Source: Sacculina carcini (lineage: Eukaryota > Arthropoda > Thecostraca > Sacculinidae). From it: a stretch of 64,000 nucleotides of DNA. Position 1 is the first letter of the stretch; each line of letters starts with the position of its first letter. The notes below the pieces were generated by a model. It did not search any database. It worked only from the letters and a program-made list of their open reading frames with translations, and had not been told where the DNA came from. The DNA is taken from NCBI GenBank assembly GCA_916048095.2, contig OU696577.1:8986940-9050939 (forward strand), in the 5' to 3' direction. Positions 23,038 through 34,210 of the stretch are shown one piece after another. Made by a program: the position numbers and the translations under genes.

Positions 23038-25290
23038 CAGGGGTCACCAAACTACGGCCCGCGGGCCGAATCCGGCCCGCGACGTCAGTTCACCAGGCCC
23101 GACGGTGAACTGACGTCCTTCCTCGGCTCGTGGTAGCTTCGCCTACGCTCTGACGTCACCATGGTTCCCATGGCTACACACACAAACACGCATCTTTCCC
23201 ACCCCTAGATGAGTCCGGCTGTCAACACAGGTCCGACGCTCCAGTAATATTTACTTCTTTTTGCCTGTCATCCATTTTATATGTATGTAACAAGGATTTC
23301 TTTGTTTGACAGTGATAGGTAAGTGGACTACAAGTGGGATTAGAGGTCATAAAGTAACAAACAAAGTATAATAATGCTATAGAAGCCTCGTGTTATTCAC
23401 CTTACCATATTATGTGATATATTCTATTACTAAATGTACCTATAAGCTTTATATGTACCTTTGGTGAGCCGTAGCTTCACCAGTGCACAGTGTGGCAAAT
23501 TGTTCACAATGAATTTTTGCCACACTGTGCAGTGACCCCTGAATCTTCTGCTATACTTATGTTTCAATAGGGTATTAATTATGTTTCTAATTCAATTTCT
23601 TTTTCATTTTCATATCCCGTTTTCTTCATCCTTCATTATGGCTTCTAAGGAAAGAAAAGTGGACGCCGAGTGTCACGTTTTCAATGAAGAATGGGGAGTA
23701 AAGTACTTCTTTGTGGAAACAAAGGATCAGAAAGCTAGTTGCGTGATATGTAGCGAAAGTGCTGCCGTTTTGAAAGAGTACAATATTTGGCGTCACTATG
23801 AAACAAAACATCTATCAACATATTCAAAGTTTTCTGGAAAGTTACGCTCTGAGAAATATGAGTCCATTAAACGTGGTTTAGAAACTCAAAGAAACGTCTT
23901 CACGAGAAAGTTTGTTGAAAATTAATCTGTCACTCGTACAAGTTACAAAATAGTGCATAAGATGGCAGTCCGAGGAAAGCCGTTCACTGATGGCAACTTC
24001 GTCAAAGCGTGTATGATGGAAGCAGCAAATGACTTGTGTCCTGAGAAAGCCGAATTTTTTGGAAGTATTAGCCTTTCGACAATTTCATTTGTGCGGAGAA
24101 CAGAAGAACTTGGAGAGAATATAGAGCTACAGACACGTGAGAAAGCTAGGAACTTCTTGTGGTATTCTCTGGCGCTGGGTGAGTCAACTGATATCTCGAG
24201 TACGTCACAACTTCTCGTGTTCATTCGTGGTGTCAATTTGGACTTTCAGATAACAGAAGAGTTGGCATCCGTTTGCAGCATGCATGGAACAACAACTGGA
24301 AAATAAATTTTCATGGAAGTGCAGAAAACTTTGCAAGACTATAACCTTCAGTGGAATCAGCTTCGAGATGTTGCAGTTGATGGAGGTAAAACATGGCTGG
24401 AGGGAGTAAGGTTCTGGTGAGGCAGATCAGGACTCAGTAGGAAGATCTTCAAATTCCAGGCGCTCTGTTCATACACTGCATCATACATCAGCAAGCACTC
24501 TGTGGGAAAGCCTTAGATATTTCTTGTGTACTGAAACCAGTCGTTTCTGCTGTGAACTTCATTCGGGGACATTCACTCAATCACCGTCAGTTCCAGGCTT
24601 TCTTGAAGAAATTCATTCTGATTTCTGTGACTTGCCTTATTACACAGCAGTGAGATGGCTCAGCTGTGGTAAAGTCATGTTTCGTTTTTACAAGCTCCGA
24701 AGCGAAATAGATGTTTTTCTCACTGAAAAAGATAGAGCCGATCCACAGCTGTCAGATCCTATCTGGCTGTCAAAGTTGTCTTTTTTGGTCGACATCACAT
24801 CCCACATGAATGAACTGAACTTGAAACTTCAGGGAAAGGATAACCTCATCTGTGATCTCTACAGAATCATCGAAGGATTTCGGAGAAAGCTGTCATTGTT
24901 TGAAGCACAACTGGAAGGAGAAAACTTCTCTCATTTTCACTGTTTCAGATAGTTTTGCGCTTCAATCGCTGAAGATGTCAACCTCGATTTTCCAAAAAAG
25001 ATTATTCGTGACTTGAAGAAGCATTTTTTGGAGAGATTTTCAGATCTCGACAGAACTGAGTGACATTCTTCTGTTGCAGAATCCGTTTGATTGTAACCTT
25101 GATGAAGTACCAGTTGAACTACAGTTGGAGCTCATTGATTTGCAAGCAAATGACTGGTTGAAAGAGAAGCACAGAGAAGGAAAACTTGTCGAATTTTACC
25201 GCTGCTTACCTGATCCTGAGTTTCCGAAATTGAAGAAATTTGCCGCTGGTATGCCATCAGTATTTGGAACAACTTATGTCTGTGAGTTGT
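23038..25290 (+). mobile_element. hAT (Charlie-like) DNA transposon, decayed and 3'-truncated
   Basis: The left end is CAGGGGTCACCAAACTACGG followed by CCCGCGGGCC, a typical hAT terminus, with a G/C-rich subterminal region. About 600 bases of leader precede the transposase relic. No matching right terminus is seen. The sequence changes to unrelated DNA immediately after the STYVCE-type motif of the transposase, near 25,290. Confidence 0.75.
23638..25289 (+). pseudogene. hAT transposase pseudogene (GTF2IRD2/ZBED5-like)
   Basis: Starts MASKERKVDAECHVF with a good match to the N-terminus of the transposase family that gave rise to GTF2IRD2-like host genes. A BED-like zinc finger follows (C-x2-C in ASCVICSES, then H-x4-H in RHYETKH), then the segment GKPFTDGNFVKACM, SLALGESTDIS (family S-L-A-x-D-E-S; the catalytic Asp reads Gly here) and STSQLLVFIRGV. 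The C-terminal hAT dimerisation region begins with NPFDCNLDEVP. At least three interruptions split it (stop after residue 96, stop after 24,306, frame change near 24.4-24.5 and 24.95 kb), and it ends before the last part of the dimerisation domain. Clearly dead. Confidence 0.8.
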
Positions 25291-25703
25291 AACGCACAGA
25301 TATACACGTACACACTGACCGCAGATTCCTTATGCCTGCGGCAAGCGGCCTGCCTATGGCCAGCACACAGACACACAGACACATAGACACACGTACACAT
25401 TCGCACATATATGCATATGCATATGAATTGATGACTGCTACAGCCATCTAGTGGTCCAGCGGTCAAACTATGCAATCGCAATGTTAATACAGCACATCAC
25501 AGTGTGTTATTCAATGAATTAAATACTGAACAAAGTTTTTCCATATACAATCCATGATTTTAGTGTTTTTGTAAAGTTAATTTTGAAGTAAATTCAATAA
25601 GGAAAATATGTAGAATCGATTTTGAACAATTAGACTCGATTCTGTGGATCGGCAAGCAGAATCGTGAGAATCGATTTTAGAATCGATGTTCGCCCACCCC
25701 TAC
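25291..25703. other. Non-coding DNA with a hAT-type right end
   Basis: AATCGATTTTAGAATCGATG and then CCCACCCCTA (ending near 25,703) resembles the right end of small hAT MITEs. No partner end was found nearby. Nothing else is recognised. Confidence 0.35.
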
Positions 25704-26211
25704 CCGGTGGAAGTGGTGACAGTTGGAGTAGTGGTGGTTATATTATCCGGCACAGTAGCAGCGACCGTGCTCAGCACAGTGATCGCCGCTGTGATGCACA
25801 CACACACATACACACACACACACACACATACACAAACACACAAATTTTGTATATATCTTCTAAAAAACATTTTCAACAAACCAATATAAAATATTTAGCC
25901 CCAATATAAATATATACTTCATCCGCCTATGATTTCTCGCTGATGCGAAATCAACATCAGAGTTTATGTGCAAAGCGCATGACGTATTCGCTAGAGCGCT
26001 AGCGTTCAGGACAAAATCTAGCTAAAAATCTAAAATAAAAACATTCATATTTAGACTTTTCTATTGGTTAATAGTTGTTATGGGTTTACTTTTTTCTATT
26101 TAAATTTTTATTTGTTTTCTTCTATGAATTCAATATTTATTTTATTTATATAATATTTGTTAGGCACAACGGGCGGGTTTCAATGCTAGATGGTGATGAT
26201 AAGTTATATAT
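25704..26211 (-). repeat. Copy of the 60.6-61.2 kb segment
   Basis: From GGAAGTGGTGACAGTTGG to TAGATGGTGATGATAAG, this matches 60,632-61,182 almost base for base. It includes a (CA)n tract, the R1 end with GCTAGAGCGCTAGCG, and the CCCGCCCG motif in reverse. The two copies part company at 26,212, where a LINE fragment starts here and another array module starts there. Confidence 0.8.
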
Positions 26212-26680
26212 ACTATCTATAGTACTATCGCCTTCTAGCGATTCTTCCCTTCCTCTTTCTATTTCAGCGCAATTTCCCTGCCGCTCTTCCATCTCTTCCC
26301 TCTACTGTTCCTCACTTCCCTCACCTCAACCTAGTCCACATTTTAACTCTAAGTATCTTTCAATTGGATTTCTCAACATCAGATCGGCTCGAAATAAAAC
26401 GACTCACATATCCCACCTCTTTGCCTCACATAATATGTCTATTCTCTGTCTTGCCGAAACCTGGCTCCTTGATTCTGATATTTCCTCATTCTCTGCTAAC
26501 TTACCTTCCTGTTCTTCATTCCTACACAAATCGCGCGACAGTTCTAAGTCTTCGGGTGGCGGGGTAGGTTGTCTATTCTCCAAAGGTCTCTCCATTTCGT
26601 CCCTTTCCAATCTGGTTTCTTCTCCCACCTCATTCGAATTCCTAGCTCTCACCCTCTCGGTCCCCTCTTCTTTCCCCTCG
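26212..26680 (+). mobile_element. LINE endonuclease fragment
   Basis: The open translation contains SIGFLNIRSARNKTTHI, LCLAETWL and a GGGVGCLF stretch. These match the N-terminal motifs of the apurinic endonuclease domain of LINEs (N-I-R-S, E-T-W-L). It stops abruptly near 26,680 and continues directly into a Ty3/gypsy fragment. Confidence 0.65.
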
Positions 26681-27345
26681 TGTTGGGACTTGATGGCATT
26701 ATGGCTCTGGGAGGCGTATCAATAGATAAAGACAGGAGGCTGGCTTTCGGGGATCCAAGTCAAGGGAAAATGGGCCAAGATGATGTGGCAGCAGCAGTTG
26801 TGGACAAACCAAATATTGAAGAAAAGGATTTTGCCGCAACCTGCAACCCTGCTGATAATGCCTGGAGTGTGAGGTGGAAGTGGTCAGAACATCCCGCTGT
26901 TCTGACGAACAGTATTCCGGAGTATAAAATATCACCACGGGATCGTGAAGAGTACGACGCGGAACTGCAGATGTGGATCGATGAGGGCTGGTTGGTAGAG
27001 CATGATGAGAAGAAGCATGGGTCGGTGAAAGACTTGATACCACTGATGGCAGTCAATCAAGAAAACAAACGAAAGGTGAGGCCGGTCATGGACTTCCGGC
27101 AACTGAACCAATTCATTGAACTCCATACAGCGGATGCGGATATGTGCCAACAAAAGATGCGCGACTGGAGGAGAATGGGTGAGAGCATAGCGCTGCTGGA
27201 TCTCAAAAAAGCTTACCTACAGGTGCAGGTCGAACCACAGCTCTGGAGATACCAGACAGTCATGATTCAAAGGAAGCGTTATTGCCTTACCCGTTTGGGA
27301 TTCGGTCTCAGTGTGGCACCTCTGATAATGAAATCGATTGTCGAC
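26681..27345 (+). mobile_element. Ty3/gypsy fragment (fossil)
   Basis: Nearly identical to 63,506-64,000 and continuing beyond the part of that copy which is in the window. It covers the end of the protease region and the first part of reverse transcriptase (KVRPVMDFRQLN, ALLDLKKAYLQV). A fragment only, with no LTRs. High similarity to the 62.4-64 kb element indicates a recent common source. Confidence 0.8.
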
Positions 27346-27373
27346 TACGTGCTGTTCTACGTGTTTCTTGTTC

Positions 27374-27506
27374 TTTTTTTATTTTTCGTGCTTACATTCA
27401 AATACAAAAACCTAAATCAAAACCCCAAGCAAATCTTGTACCTAAAACTGGAGCTTTTTTCATCTTATACAGGGTGACCCAAAAAACGGGCCCCGTGTAC
27501 ACTTTT
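27374..27506 (+). repeat. Inverted piece of array unit with mariner end
   Basis: AAACCTAAATC ... GTACCTAAAACTGGAGC ... ATACAGGGTGACCC ... GGGCCCCGTGTACAC is the reverse complement of the stretch just outside and inside the mariner end of each array unit. It resumes at about 32,230 (AAGTGATATATCCTATATTT) and runs to the micro-exon copy at 32,280. The LINE lies between the two pieces. Confidence 0.8.
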
Positions 27507-27929
27507 TTTTCTTTTTTTTTAAGAAGAAAGTTTATTTCACACTCGAACCAGAACAAGAAGAACATCACACAAAAAAAACAGTTGCAAAAATGATATTTTC
27601 AGGGTGTAAGGAAGAATTCTGTCTCAACCACTGAATTAATTTATAATAATTCTAAATCATGCAACTAGGAACAATTGTGAAGTAAAGAAAAGAAAAAGTC
27701 GTCGTTTCAATTTTTGGTCAACCAAAACAAAAGTAGATCAATACAGATCAAATTAATAAAAATTAATAACAAAAAATAATAAAAATAAGGAGATGATGAG
27801 CCGAGGAAATGAACCGAGCCAAGTACACGTGATATTTTCACAATCAACTATGAACATTAGTGCTATCAGCTATCATTACCATCAACATTGTCAACATTGT
27901 CACCATCAACCAGATCACTGAGTCACTAA

Positions 27930-30923
27930 TCAGTAATTGTCCATAATCAGCTTGTTCGTAACTTGTTTGAGTTTACGTTTAGAAGGAGGAACATTCACGA
28001 GAGACGGAATATTTTTGGCAACTATCTGATTCCAGTACTTGGGTGCCTTGATAAACATGCAATGTTCTTCATAATTGTTATTTACTCTTAGCTCCTCAAA
28101 ATGATGTTTTTCTCTTAGGTTTCTTGTATTGAGTCTCAAAATAAAATTGTGAGAAATACATGGGGGAAGTGAATTGGTTAAAAAACTATGCATTAAAACC
28201 ATACAGTTTGATTTGACGAGATCACGAAATTTTTGTACCTTATATTTTTTAAAAATTGGGCTTGTATGTGAACCATATGGAGCCATGTCGATAATCCTCA
28301 TGATTCTCTTTTGCGCAACAATTAAGGGATTGTAATGGGTAGGATACACCAATGCCCAATTTAAATTACAATACGATAAGAAAGGTTGAATTAAGGCATT
28401 GTATAATAAAAGCGCGTGTTCAGAGGTTAAAAACTTACGAGCCTTCGAAATAATTCCAATGTGCCTGTTAATTATTGAAGTTGTATACTTGATATGAGCA
28501 CGGAATTTGAGGTCATTATCCAACATCACCCCCAGATATTTCACCACTGGCGAGTGATCAATTCGAGCATTGTCAATTGATATGCTTAAATCACTCAGGT
28601 CATTTTTGGTGAAATTATATATTTGATATTTCGTCTTAGAAGTGTTTAACCGTAGTTTATTTGCTTTGAACCAATCTGATATGTTACTTAAAAGATTGTT
28701 GGCTTTACTCGTCAATTCATCTTGTGTAGAGGCTGAGATAAAAACAGCAGTGTCGTCAGCAAACATTAAAAATTGCGATGAAGTGCTACATTTAAAAAGG
28801 TCATTAACATAGATTAAAAACAGTAATGGTCCCAAAATTGAACCCTGAGGTACTCCCATTTTGACTTCTTTTGTACTTGAACAACAACCATTAAAATCAA
28901 GAAATTGCAGGCGATTTGACAGGAATGCCTTGAGAAGCTTTATTGTTGAATCGGCCAAGTTGTAGAAGCGGAGTTTGTCCAGCAGGATAGCGTGATCTAC
29001 ACAATCAAAAGCTTTTTTTATGTCAAGGAAAATTGTAAGCGCGATTGAGTTAGAACCACGTGCTTTGTTAATTAGTTGAGTTAAAAGACCGATTGGCATG
29101 TATGTAGATCGTTGTTTTCTTAAACCAAATTGAAAGTCAAATAGAAGATCATGTGTAGTAAAAAAATCCATGAGTTGATTATATAAAATTCTCTCTAGTA
29201 CTTTAGACATAGGCGTTAAAATTGATATAGGTCTGTAGTTAATAAAGTTTTGCTTGTTACCTTGATTGAAAATTGGAATAACACGCGCAATTTTGAAAGA
29301 ACTCGGAAAGCATGATTGTGTGATACATAAGTTAATCATGTGTGTAATTTCGGTGAGGAATGACGAGGCAATTAGTTTTAGAATTTCACCTGTGAGACCG
29401 TCATGTGCGCTCTTGCCACTCTTCAGTTGAGTTATTATGGAGTGTACGACAAGATTTGAAATAGTTTGAAACACGAATTTGTTGCTTTCACACGTCTTTA
29501 AATGATCGAGAAACATCCTATGGTGTACGTTGGTAAGCGGCATATTTCTTGCTATATTAAGATTAACGTTAGTAAAATACATGTTGGATTCTTCAGCAAT
29601 GTCTGTTGGGGTTTCATGTAAAACATCATTGTGAATAAAACAGGACGGTAAAATCTCCTTTCGTTTTTTCACGTTAGTTATGGTTAGTAATGTGTTCCAC
29701 ATCATTCGTTTATTGCATTGATGACGTTCTAGTTGCTCAAGGTAGTATTTCTGTTTTGCCAATTGTATTTCGCTTTTTAATCTATTGCGAAATTTTTTAA
29801 ATATTTGAAAGTCTTCTTTTTTAACTTTCTTGACGTATTTGAGATGTAATTTGTTTTTTAGATTGATGTCTGCTAAGAGTTTTTTGTCAATCCACGGCTG
29901 TTGAGGCTGTTTCCTCAGATTCTTTTTAGTATTTGATAATTTGTCGATTTGAGTTACACATGTTTGTAGTAGGAAGTTGGCAAATTCTTCGGCTTCTGAT
30001 ATCTCATATAACTTGTCCATCTCAACTCTGACTTGTTGTATTAATTTGTCAGCATGTTTAAAATTGAATAATCTTCTATTTTGATGCAATGTTGTGGGTG
30101 AAACAGTATTGTACGTCAGAGTGCAAAAAGTTGGCAGGTGATCACTGATATCATGTGTTATTATGCCACTGGAAGAGACTAGAGACGCGTTGTTGATGAA
30201 TATGTTGTCGATCAGAGTGGAACATGTCTGTGTTATACGAGTCGGCTTATTGATTGTTGGGTAGAATCCTTTAGAAGCCATGAGATCAATAAAATCTGTT
30301 TGCGAATTATCCAAGATATCAATGTTAAAATCACCGCCAATAACTACTAGTTTATCATTAAACAATGTGTCAAAATGTGATGTGTCTAAAAAATTCATAA
30401 AAAAGGAAGACTGATAAGAGGGAGACCTGTAAACGGAGATAAAAACTATATTTCTTTTATTTGGGTTAAACAGCTCAATAGTAACTGCCTGAAATGAAAT
30501 CTCTGTGCCACTTGAGTACTTGTCACTGACCATGTAATTATATTTTTTGCTCACATAAATAGCAGATCCTTTACCCCTCGTTCTTTCTTTTTCCGGCGAA
30601 GCGGTCACTAAATCATAGTCATCAATCTGGAAAAATTTAGATGAACAGTCATCAATCCAAGTCTCTGATAATAGGATAATATCAAACATTATTGAACTGG
30701 AGAGTAAGTATTTCAGTTTTTCAAAGTTTTGCTTCAGCGATCTTATATTGACTTGCAATATGGCCAACTCCAATGAGTTTTTCACAATGGTGGAAGGAAT
30801 CTTGTATGTGCATTGTTCATATATCTTTTTGTCACCGAGATCCAAATGTTGTGTGAAAAAATTACTTTCGGGCTCCAGTTCTATCCCCAGCTCATCATCC
30901 AAATAATTCATACTAATGATCAC
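27930..30923 (-). CDS. LINE ORF2: endonuclease-reverse transcriptase
   Basis: 997 residues, one uninterrupted frame. N-terminal AP-endonuclease domain (residues about 50-270): LQVNIRSL, LLSETWI, SVYRSPS, GGDFNIDI and SDHLPTF. Reverse transcriptase (about 500-800): KSAHDGLTGEILK, NYRPISIL, FLDIKKAFDCVDH, GVPQGSILGPLLF and the catalytic FADDTAVF. The C-terminal region ends in the usual LINE tail. No RNase H domain is seen. It would nick target DNA and prime reverse transcription from the element's own RNA. Domain order and motifs fit the jockey/CR1 group, but the exact clade needs a tree. Confidence 0.85.
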   Translation of the reverse strand: MIISMNYLDDELGIELEPESNFFTQHLDLGDKKIYEQCTYKIPSTIVKNSLELAILQVNIRSLKQNFEKLKYLLSSSIMFDIILLSETWIDDCSSKFFQIDDYDLVTASPEKERTRGKGSAIYVSKKYNYMVSDKYSSGTEISFQAVTIELFNPNKRNIVFISVYRSPSYQSSFFMNFLDTSHFDTLFNDKLVVIGGDFNIDILDNSQTDFIDLMASKGFYPTINKPTRITQTCSTLIDNIFINNASLVSSSGIITHDISDHLPTFCTLTYNTVSPTTLHQNRRLFNFKHADKLIQQVRVEMDKLYEISEAEEFANFLLQTCVTQIDKLSNTKKNLRKQPQQPWIDKKLLADINLKNKLHLKYVKKVKKEDFQIFKKFRNRLKSEIQLAKQKYYLEQLERHQCNKRMMWNTLLTITNVKKRKEILPSCFIHNDVLHETPTDIAEESNMYFTNVNLNIARNMPLTNVHHRMFLDHLKTCESNKFVFQTISNLVVHSIITQLKSGKSAHDGLTGEILKLIASSFLTEITHMINLCITQSCFPSSFKIARVIPIFNQGNKQNFINYRPISILTPMSKVLERILYNQLMDFFTTHDLLFDFQFGLRKQRSTYMPIGLLTQLINKARGSNSIALTIFLDIKKAFDCVDHAILLDKLRFYNLADSTIKLLKAFLSNRLQFLDFNGCCSSTKEVKMGVPQGSILGPLLFLIYVNDLFKCSTSSQFLMFADDTAVFISASTQDELTSKANNLLSNISDWFKANKLRLNTSKTKYQIYNFTKNDLSDLSISIDNARIDHSPVVKYLGVMLDNDLKFRAHIKYTTSIINRHIGIISKARKFLTSEHALLLYNALIQPFLSYCNLNWALVYPTHYNPLIVAQKRIMRIIDMAPYGSHTSPIFKKYKVQKFRDLVKSNCMVLMHSFLTNSLPPCISHNFILRLNTRNLREKHHFEELRVNNNYEEHCMFIKAPKYWNQIVAKNIPSLVNVPPSKRKLKQVTNKLIMDNY

Positions 30924-31313
30924 AAAAAAGCAAACAATAAGCCCAGGAATAAATATTAAAAAAATAGATGGATGAATTACAATGAAAAAAAGAAAATATC
31001 AGTCTATAGAAAAAAATAAAAAACACAGAATGAAAATTTCACGTATAGTTAGAACAAAAACAAGAGTTGCGATGTGGGTGCACAAACATTCCACCGGTCA
31101 GCGGCGAATAGGTGAGTGAAGCGAAAAAAAAGAACACATTTTCAAGTATATACAGACAATTGGCATACAATACGTAAACAACAATACAACTAGGTTAAGA
31201 TTACAGGACGTAAACAAACGCACGACAATACGACGTCAAGGCAAGTGTGTACACTCACTGTGTGGCAGGTGTGACCTGTGTGAGGTGAGGTATATTGGTT
31301 GTAGCTAGTTGAA

Positions 31314-32120
31314 CTACCGCCTGTTTGATTGACTGAATCTGGTGTTGGGTCGGTTCACTTTGTTTGTCGTGGTTGTAACATTGCGGCTGACATTTTTCCA
31401 CTCAGCCGTGCGTTCTGCCTGACACAACTGAATAGAATCTGTTTCTTCGGTCATTGCTCCGGCTGGTCCAGTGTGGCGAAGGACATCATCCATTGATAAT
31501 ACCGTAACAGCACGGGCGTATTCAGTTACTCGAATTTTCACCAATCCCATGTCAATCCATACCGCGTGAATTTTTCCAGCTCTTCTCATTTGCCTCAAGT
31601 CATACATCAGCTTGCTGTTTTTTCTCGTCAAATGATCGTTAACAAATATGGGCCCAGAGCGATTTCCAGCGGTGTCCGCAGCCGCCTTCAACAATGTCCG
31701 GGCCCTGTAAAACTCATTTCGCTTTCTGAGTTTTTCAAAGCAGATCAGGAGTGGTCTGGATTTGCCTGTGACAGGTTTGCCAATTCGGTGTACCGATTCC
31801 ACGTCATCAGCGCATATGTCCACCTTCATTCTCTTGGCAACATATTGCAGGAGCTTGTTGGCATCTTCAGATTTCTCTTCCATCAGGCCTGAGATGCAAA
31901 GATTTTTTCGCCTGGAGTGCTGTTCAATACTGTCGATTCTGTCCAGTGCAGAGTTCAGATCTTCTTTCAGGATCGCAATCTCATGCTCTTTTGCCTGCAC
32001 TGCCTCTGCGACTGCAGCTTTCACAGCAGGCTCGACAATCTTCTGCCTAATCATATTGAGTAGCTCATCATTTGATAAACACTCTTTCATGGCCTCCATC
32101 ATTTCTGCTGCATACGCCAT
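31314..32120 (-). CDS. LINE ORF1: RNA-binding protein
   Basis: 268 residues, open, 390 bases upstream of ORF2 on the same strand. The N-terminal half is a coiled coil (KEHEIAILKEDLNSALDRI, heptad pattern). It is followed by an RRM-like core (NLCISGL ... KSRPLLICF) and a basic C-terminal domain, the layout of L1-type ORF1 proteins that coat the element RNA. No CCHC knuckle is seen. The start ATG at 32,120 is about 110 bases inside the 5' end of the element. Confidence 0.75.
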   Translation of the reverse strand: MAYAAEMMEAMKECLSNDELLNMIRQKIVEPAVKAAVAEAVQAKEHEIAILKEDLNSALDRIDSIEQHSRRKNLCISGLMEEKSEDANKLLQYVAKRMKVDICADDVESVHRIGKPVTGKSRPLLICFEKLRKRNEFYRARTLLKAAADTAGNRSGPIFVNDHLTRKNSKLMYDLRQMRRAGKIHAVWIDMGLVKIRVTEYARAVTVLSMDDVLRHTGPAGAMTEETDSIQLCQAERTAEWKNVSRNVTTTTNKVNRPNTRFSQSNRR

Positions 32121-32279
32121 TGCCGCACCGGCTCACTGTCTACTGGAGTTTAGCGAAACTTAATGACACACTACGAGCACCACGAAACACGTCCTTACAC
32201 GCCGAGCACAAAACACAGACTGACCTGTGTGATAAGTGATATATCCTATATTTATTCACCGATTGCCCTTGTTTTACAG

Positions 32280-32300
32280 AAAATGAGACAACCAACGACC
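32280..32300 (+). CDS. Seventh micro-exon copy, in inverted orientation
   Basis: Preceded by the same acceptor tract as the array exons (GATTGCCCTTGTTTTACAG) and 21 bases long, with 19 of 21 identical to the micro-exon at 34,934-34,954. In the same phase it reads NETTND. The donor is missing: after the 21st base the sequence jumps to AATTAAGTAG, the start of an array unit. Re-inverting about 27.36-32.30 kb would restore the normal order of modules, so this looks like an array exon caught at an inversion breakpoint. Probably not spliced as it stands. Confidence 0.5.
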
Positions 32301-33592
32301 AATTAAGTAGACGTGCAGCTTTGTCTGGCCACAAACCAGATCCAAAGCTGCATACCCCCAATTCGGCCTTGATATCCTAAACCAACTACACATTATGGAC
32401 AGATTACATAAGAGGGTAAAGAAGAAGCAAAATGATGAAATAATTTGGGACCAGAAGATACACATAGCAATAAGTTATAATGCTTTTATTGTCTAGTACC
32501 TCACACACAAACTCAACCCGACACAAACTCAACCCCTAGTTAGTGATCATTTCTTGACGTAACCTAACCTAAATGTCTAGCATATAAACCCGCCCGTTGT
32601 GGATCGTGTCGATCCGTTCTGGATCTTGAAGACAAATCCGTTAGTTTTGTATAAGAATGCATTCTACACGGTGAAATTGAACGTTTTATTGTCTATAGTT
32701 GCTGTCTGCGGGATATATTTATTTAATAAAAATGATCCATCGCTTATTTTACGTTTGAAACCACTGATCTATATCATTGAGCCCGCGCAGTTATTTTAGC
32801 CTCATATTCAAGCGTACAATGATACATGAATTTCATATACAATCTATAAAATAAAATGATTACAAATTTAAAAGTAAAAAATTTAACCTGTAAATATGCT
32901 AACCAATAGAAATGTCTAAATGTGAATATTTTCATTTTAATTTGGACAAAATATCCCTCGATCCGTCTCATATATGAACCTGCCTGTCGTAAAAATGTCC
33001 TTCACATGCAATGTATTTATTTTAGATTTTTAGCTAGATTTTGTCCTGAACGCTAGCGCTCTAGCGAATACTTCACGCGCTTTGCACATAAACTCTGATG
33101 TTGATTTCGCAGCAGCGAGAACTCATAGGCGGATGTAGTAAATATTTATAGTGGGGCTAAATATTTTATAATTGCTTGTTAAAAAGTTTTCTTTAGAAGA
33201 TATATCAAAATTATTGGAAAACATTGCATGTGAAGGATATTTTTAAGAACGTTTTTCAAGGAAGCTAAGCCCCCCTACAAAATTCTTGGATACGCCATTG
33301 TCTCCATTGATCGCTGTGTTAAATCTATCAGTCGTCGGTGGAAATGAAATGGTCTTGAATAAACGGTTATATCTTTTGAAATGTTGGCAATACATATTTG
33401 AAAAATATATCATCTTGTAGAAGACAAAATTTCCAATCTGTGGATATAAAAAACTGTCAATTCTGTTGAGCAGTTTTCCTCAAACCCGTGGCATAATATC
33501 CCCAAAATGTGAAAAACTCGTTTGTGCACACACACACAGACAGAATAACGTTTTGATTATTATCGGGTTTATATGCTGGTTTATATGTTTAC

Positions 33593-34115
33593 CTAGCCTA
33601 TGTTAACCTAGCCTATGGCCTTCTTGCATCCATTTTAACCCTAGGGCCCAAGTTTCATCAAAATCGGTCCAGTGGTTTAGGAGGAGATAGGGTAAACAGA
33701 CACAAATGACCTAAATGACCCTAAAAATTACCTCGGAGGTCAACAAAACCTAGCCTATGACCTTCTTGCATCCATTTTACCTCTAGGGACCAAGTTTCAT
33801 CAAAATCGGTCCAGTGGTTTAGGAGATAGGATAAACAGACACAAAGGACCTCAATGACCTTAAAAATTACCTCGGAGGTCAACAAAACCTAGCCTATGAC
33901 CTTCTTGCATCCATTTTACCTCTAGGGACCAAGTTTCATCAAAATCGGTCCAGTGGTTTAGGAGATAGGATAAACAGACACAAATGACCTCAATGACCTT
34001 GAAAATGACCTCGAATGTAAAAAAACTAGCCTATGGCCTTCTTGCATCCATTCTACCCCTAGAGACCAAGTTTCATCAAAATCGGTCCAGTGGTTTAGGA
34101 GGAGATACGAAACAA
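33593..34115. repeat. 140-base tandem repeats, unit 1 (4 copies)
   Basis: Copies begin CCTAGCCTATGRCCTTCTTG and contain AAGTTTCATCAAAATCGGTC. They alternate between two subtypes (AGGAGGAGATAGGG and AGGAGATAGGATAAAC endings). Confidence 0.85.
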
Positions 34116-34210
34116 ACAGACATTTAGAAAATTTGCAATCAGTGCATGGCAAAAAAATACCACCGATTCGGCCCTTCGGGCCGAATTGGATTAGGCCCTT
34201 CGAGCCGAAT

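Larger units (their letters stand above)
27507..32229 (-). mobile_element. Full-length LINE with both ORFs open (jockey/CR1-like)
   Basis: About 4.7 kb, on the minus strand. The 3' end is a poly(A) stretch (poly(T) at 27,507-27,521 on the + strand). ORF1 and ORF2 are uninterrupted. It is inserted in the outer 5' part of a mariner copy of the array type, at GTGTACAC/TAAGTGAT. No clear target duplication was found, so the right boundary is good to about ten bases only. A 5' UTR of about 110 bases precedes ORF1. Intact frames mean it moved recently and could still be active. Confidence 0.8.

Noticed and set aside
23581-25292. A domesticated GTF2IRD2-like host gene
   Set aside because: Multiple stops and frame changes, the lost catalytic Asp and a missing C-terminal end show a dead transposon copy.
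32599-32799. A 66-codon open frame (MDRVDPFWILK...) present in eight or nine repeat copies as a conserved gene
   Set aside because: It is carried by recently duplicated repeats, so conservation is not evidence. The older copies at 14.45-15.05 kb are out of frame or closed, and there is no start context or codon-wise pattern.
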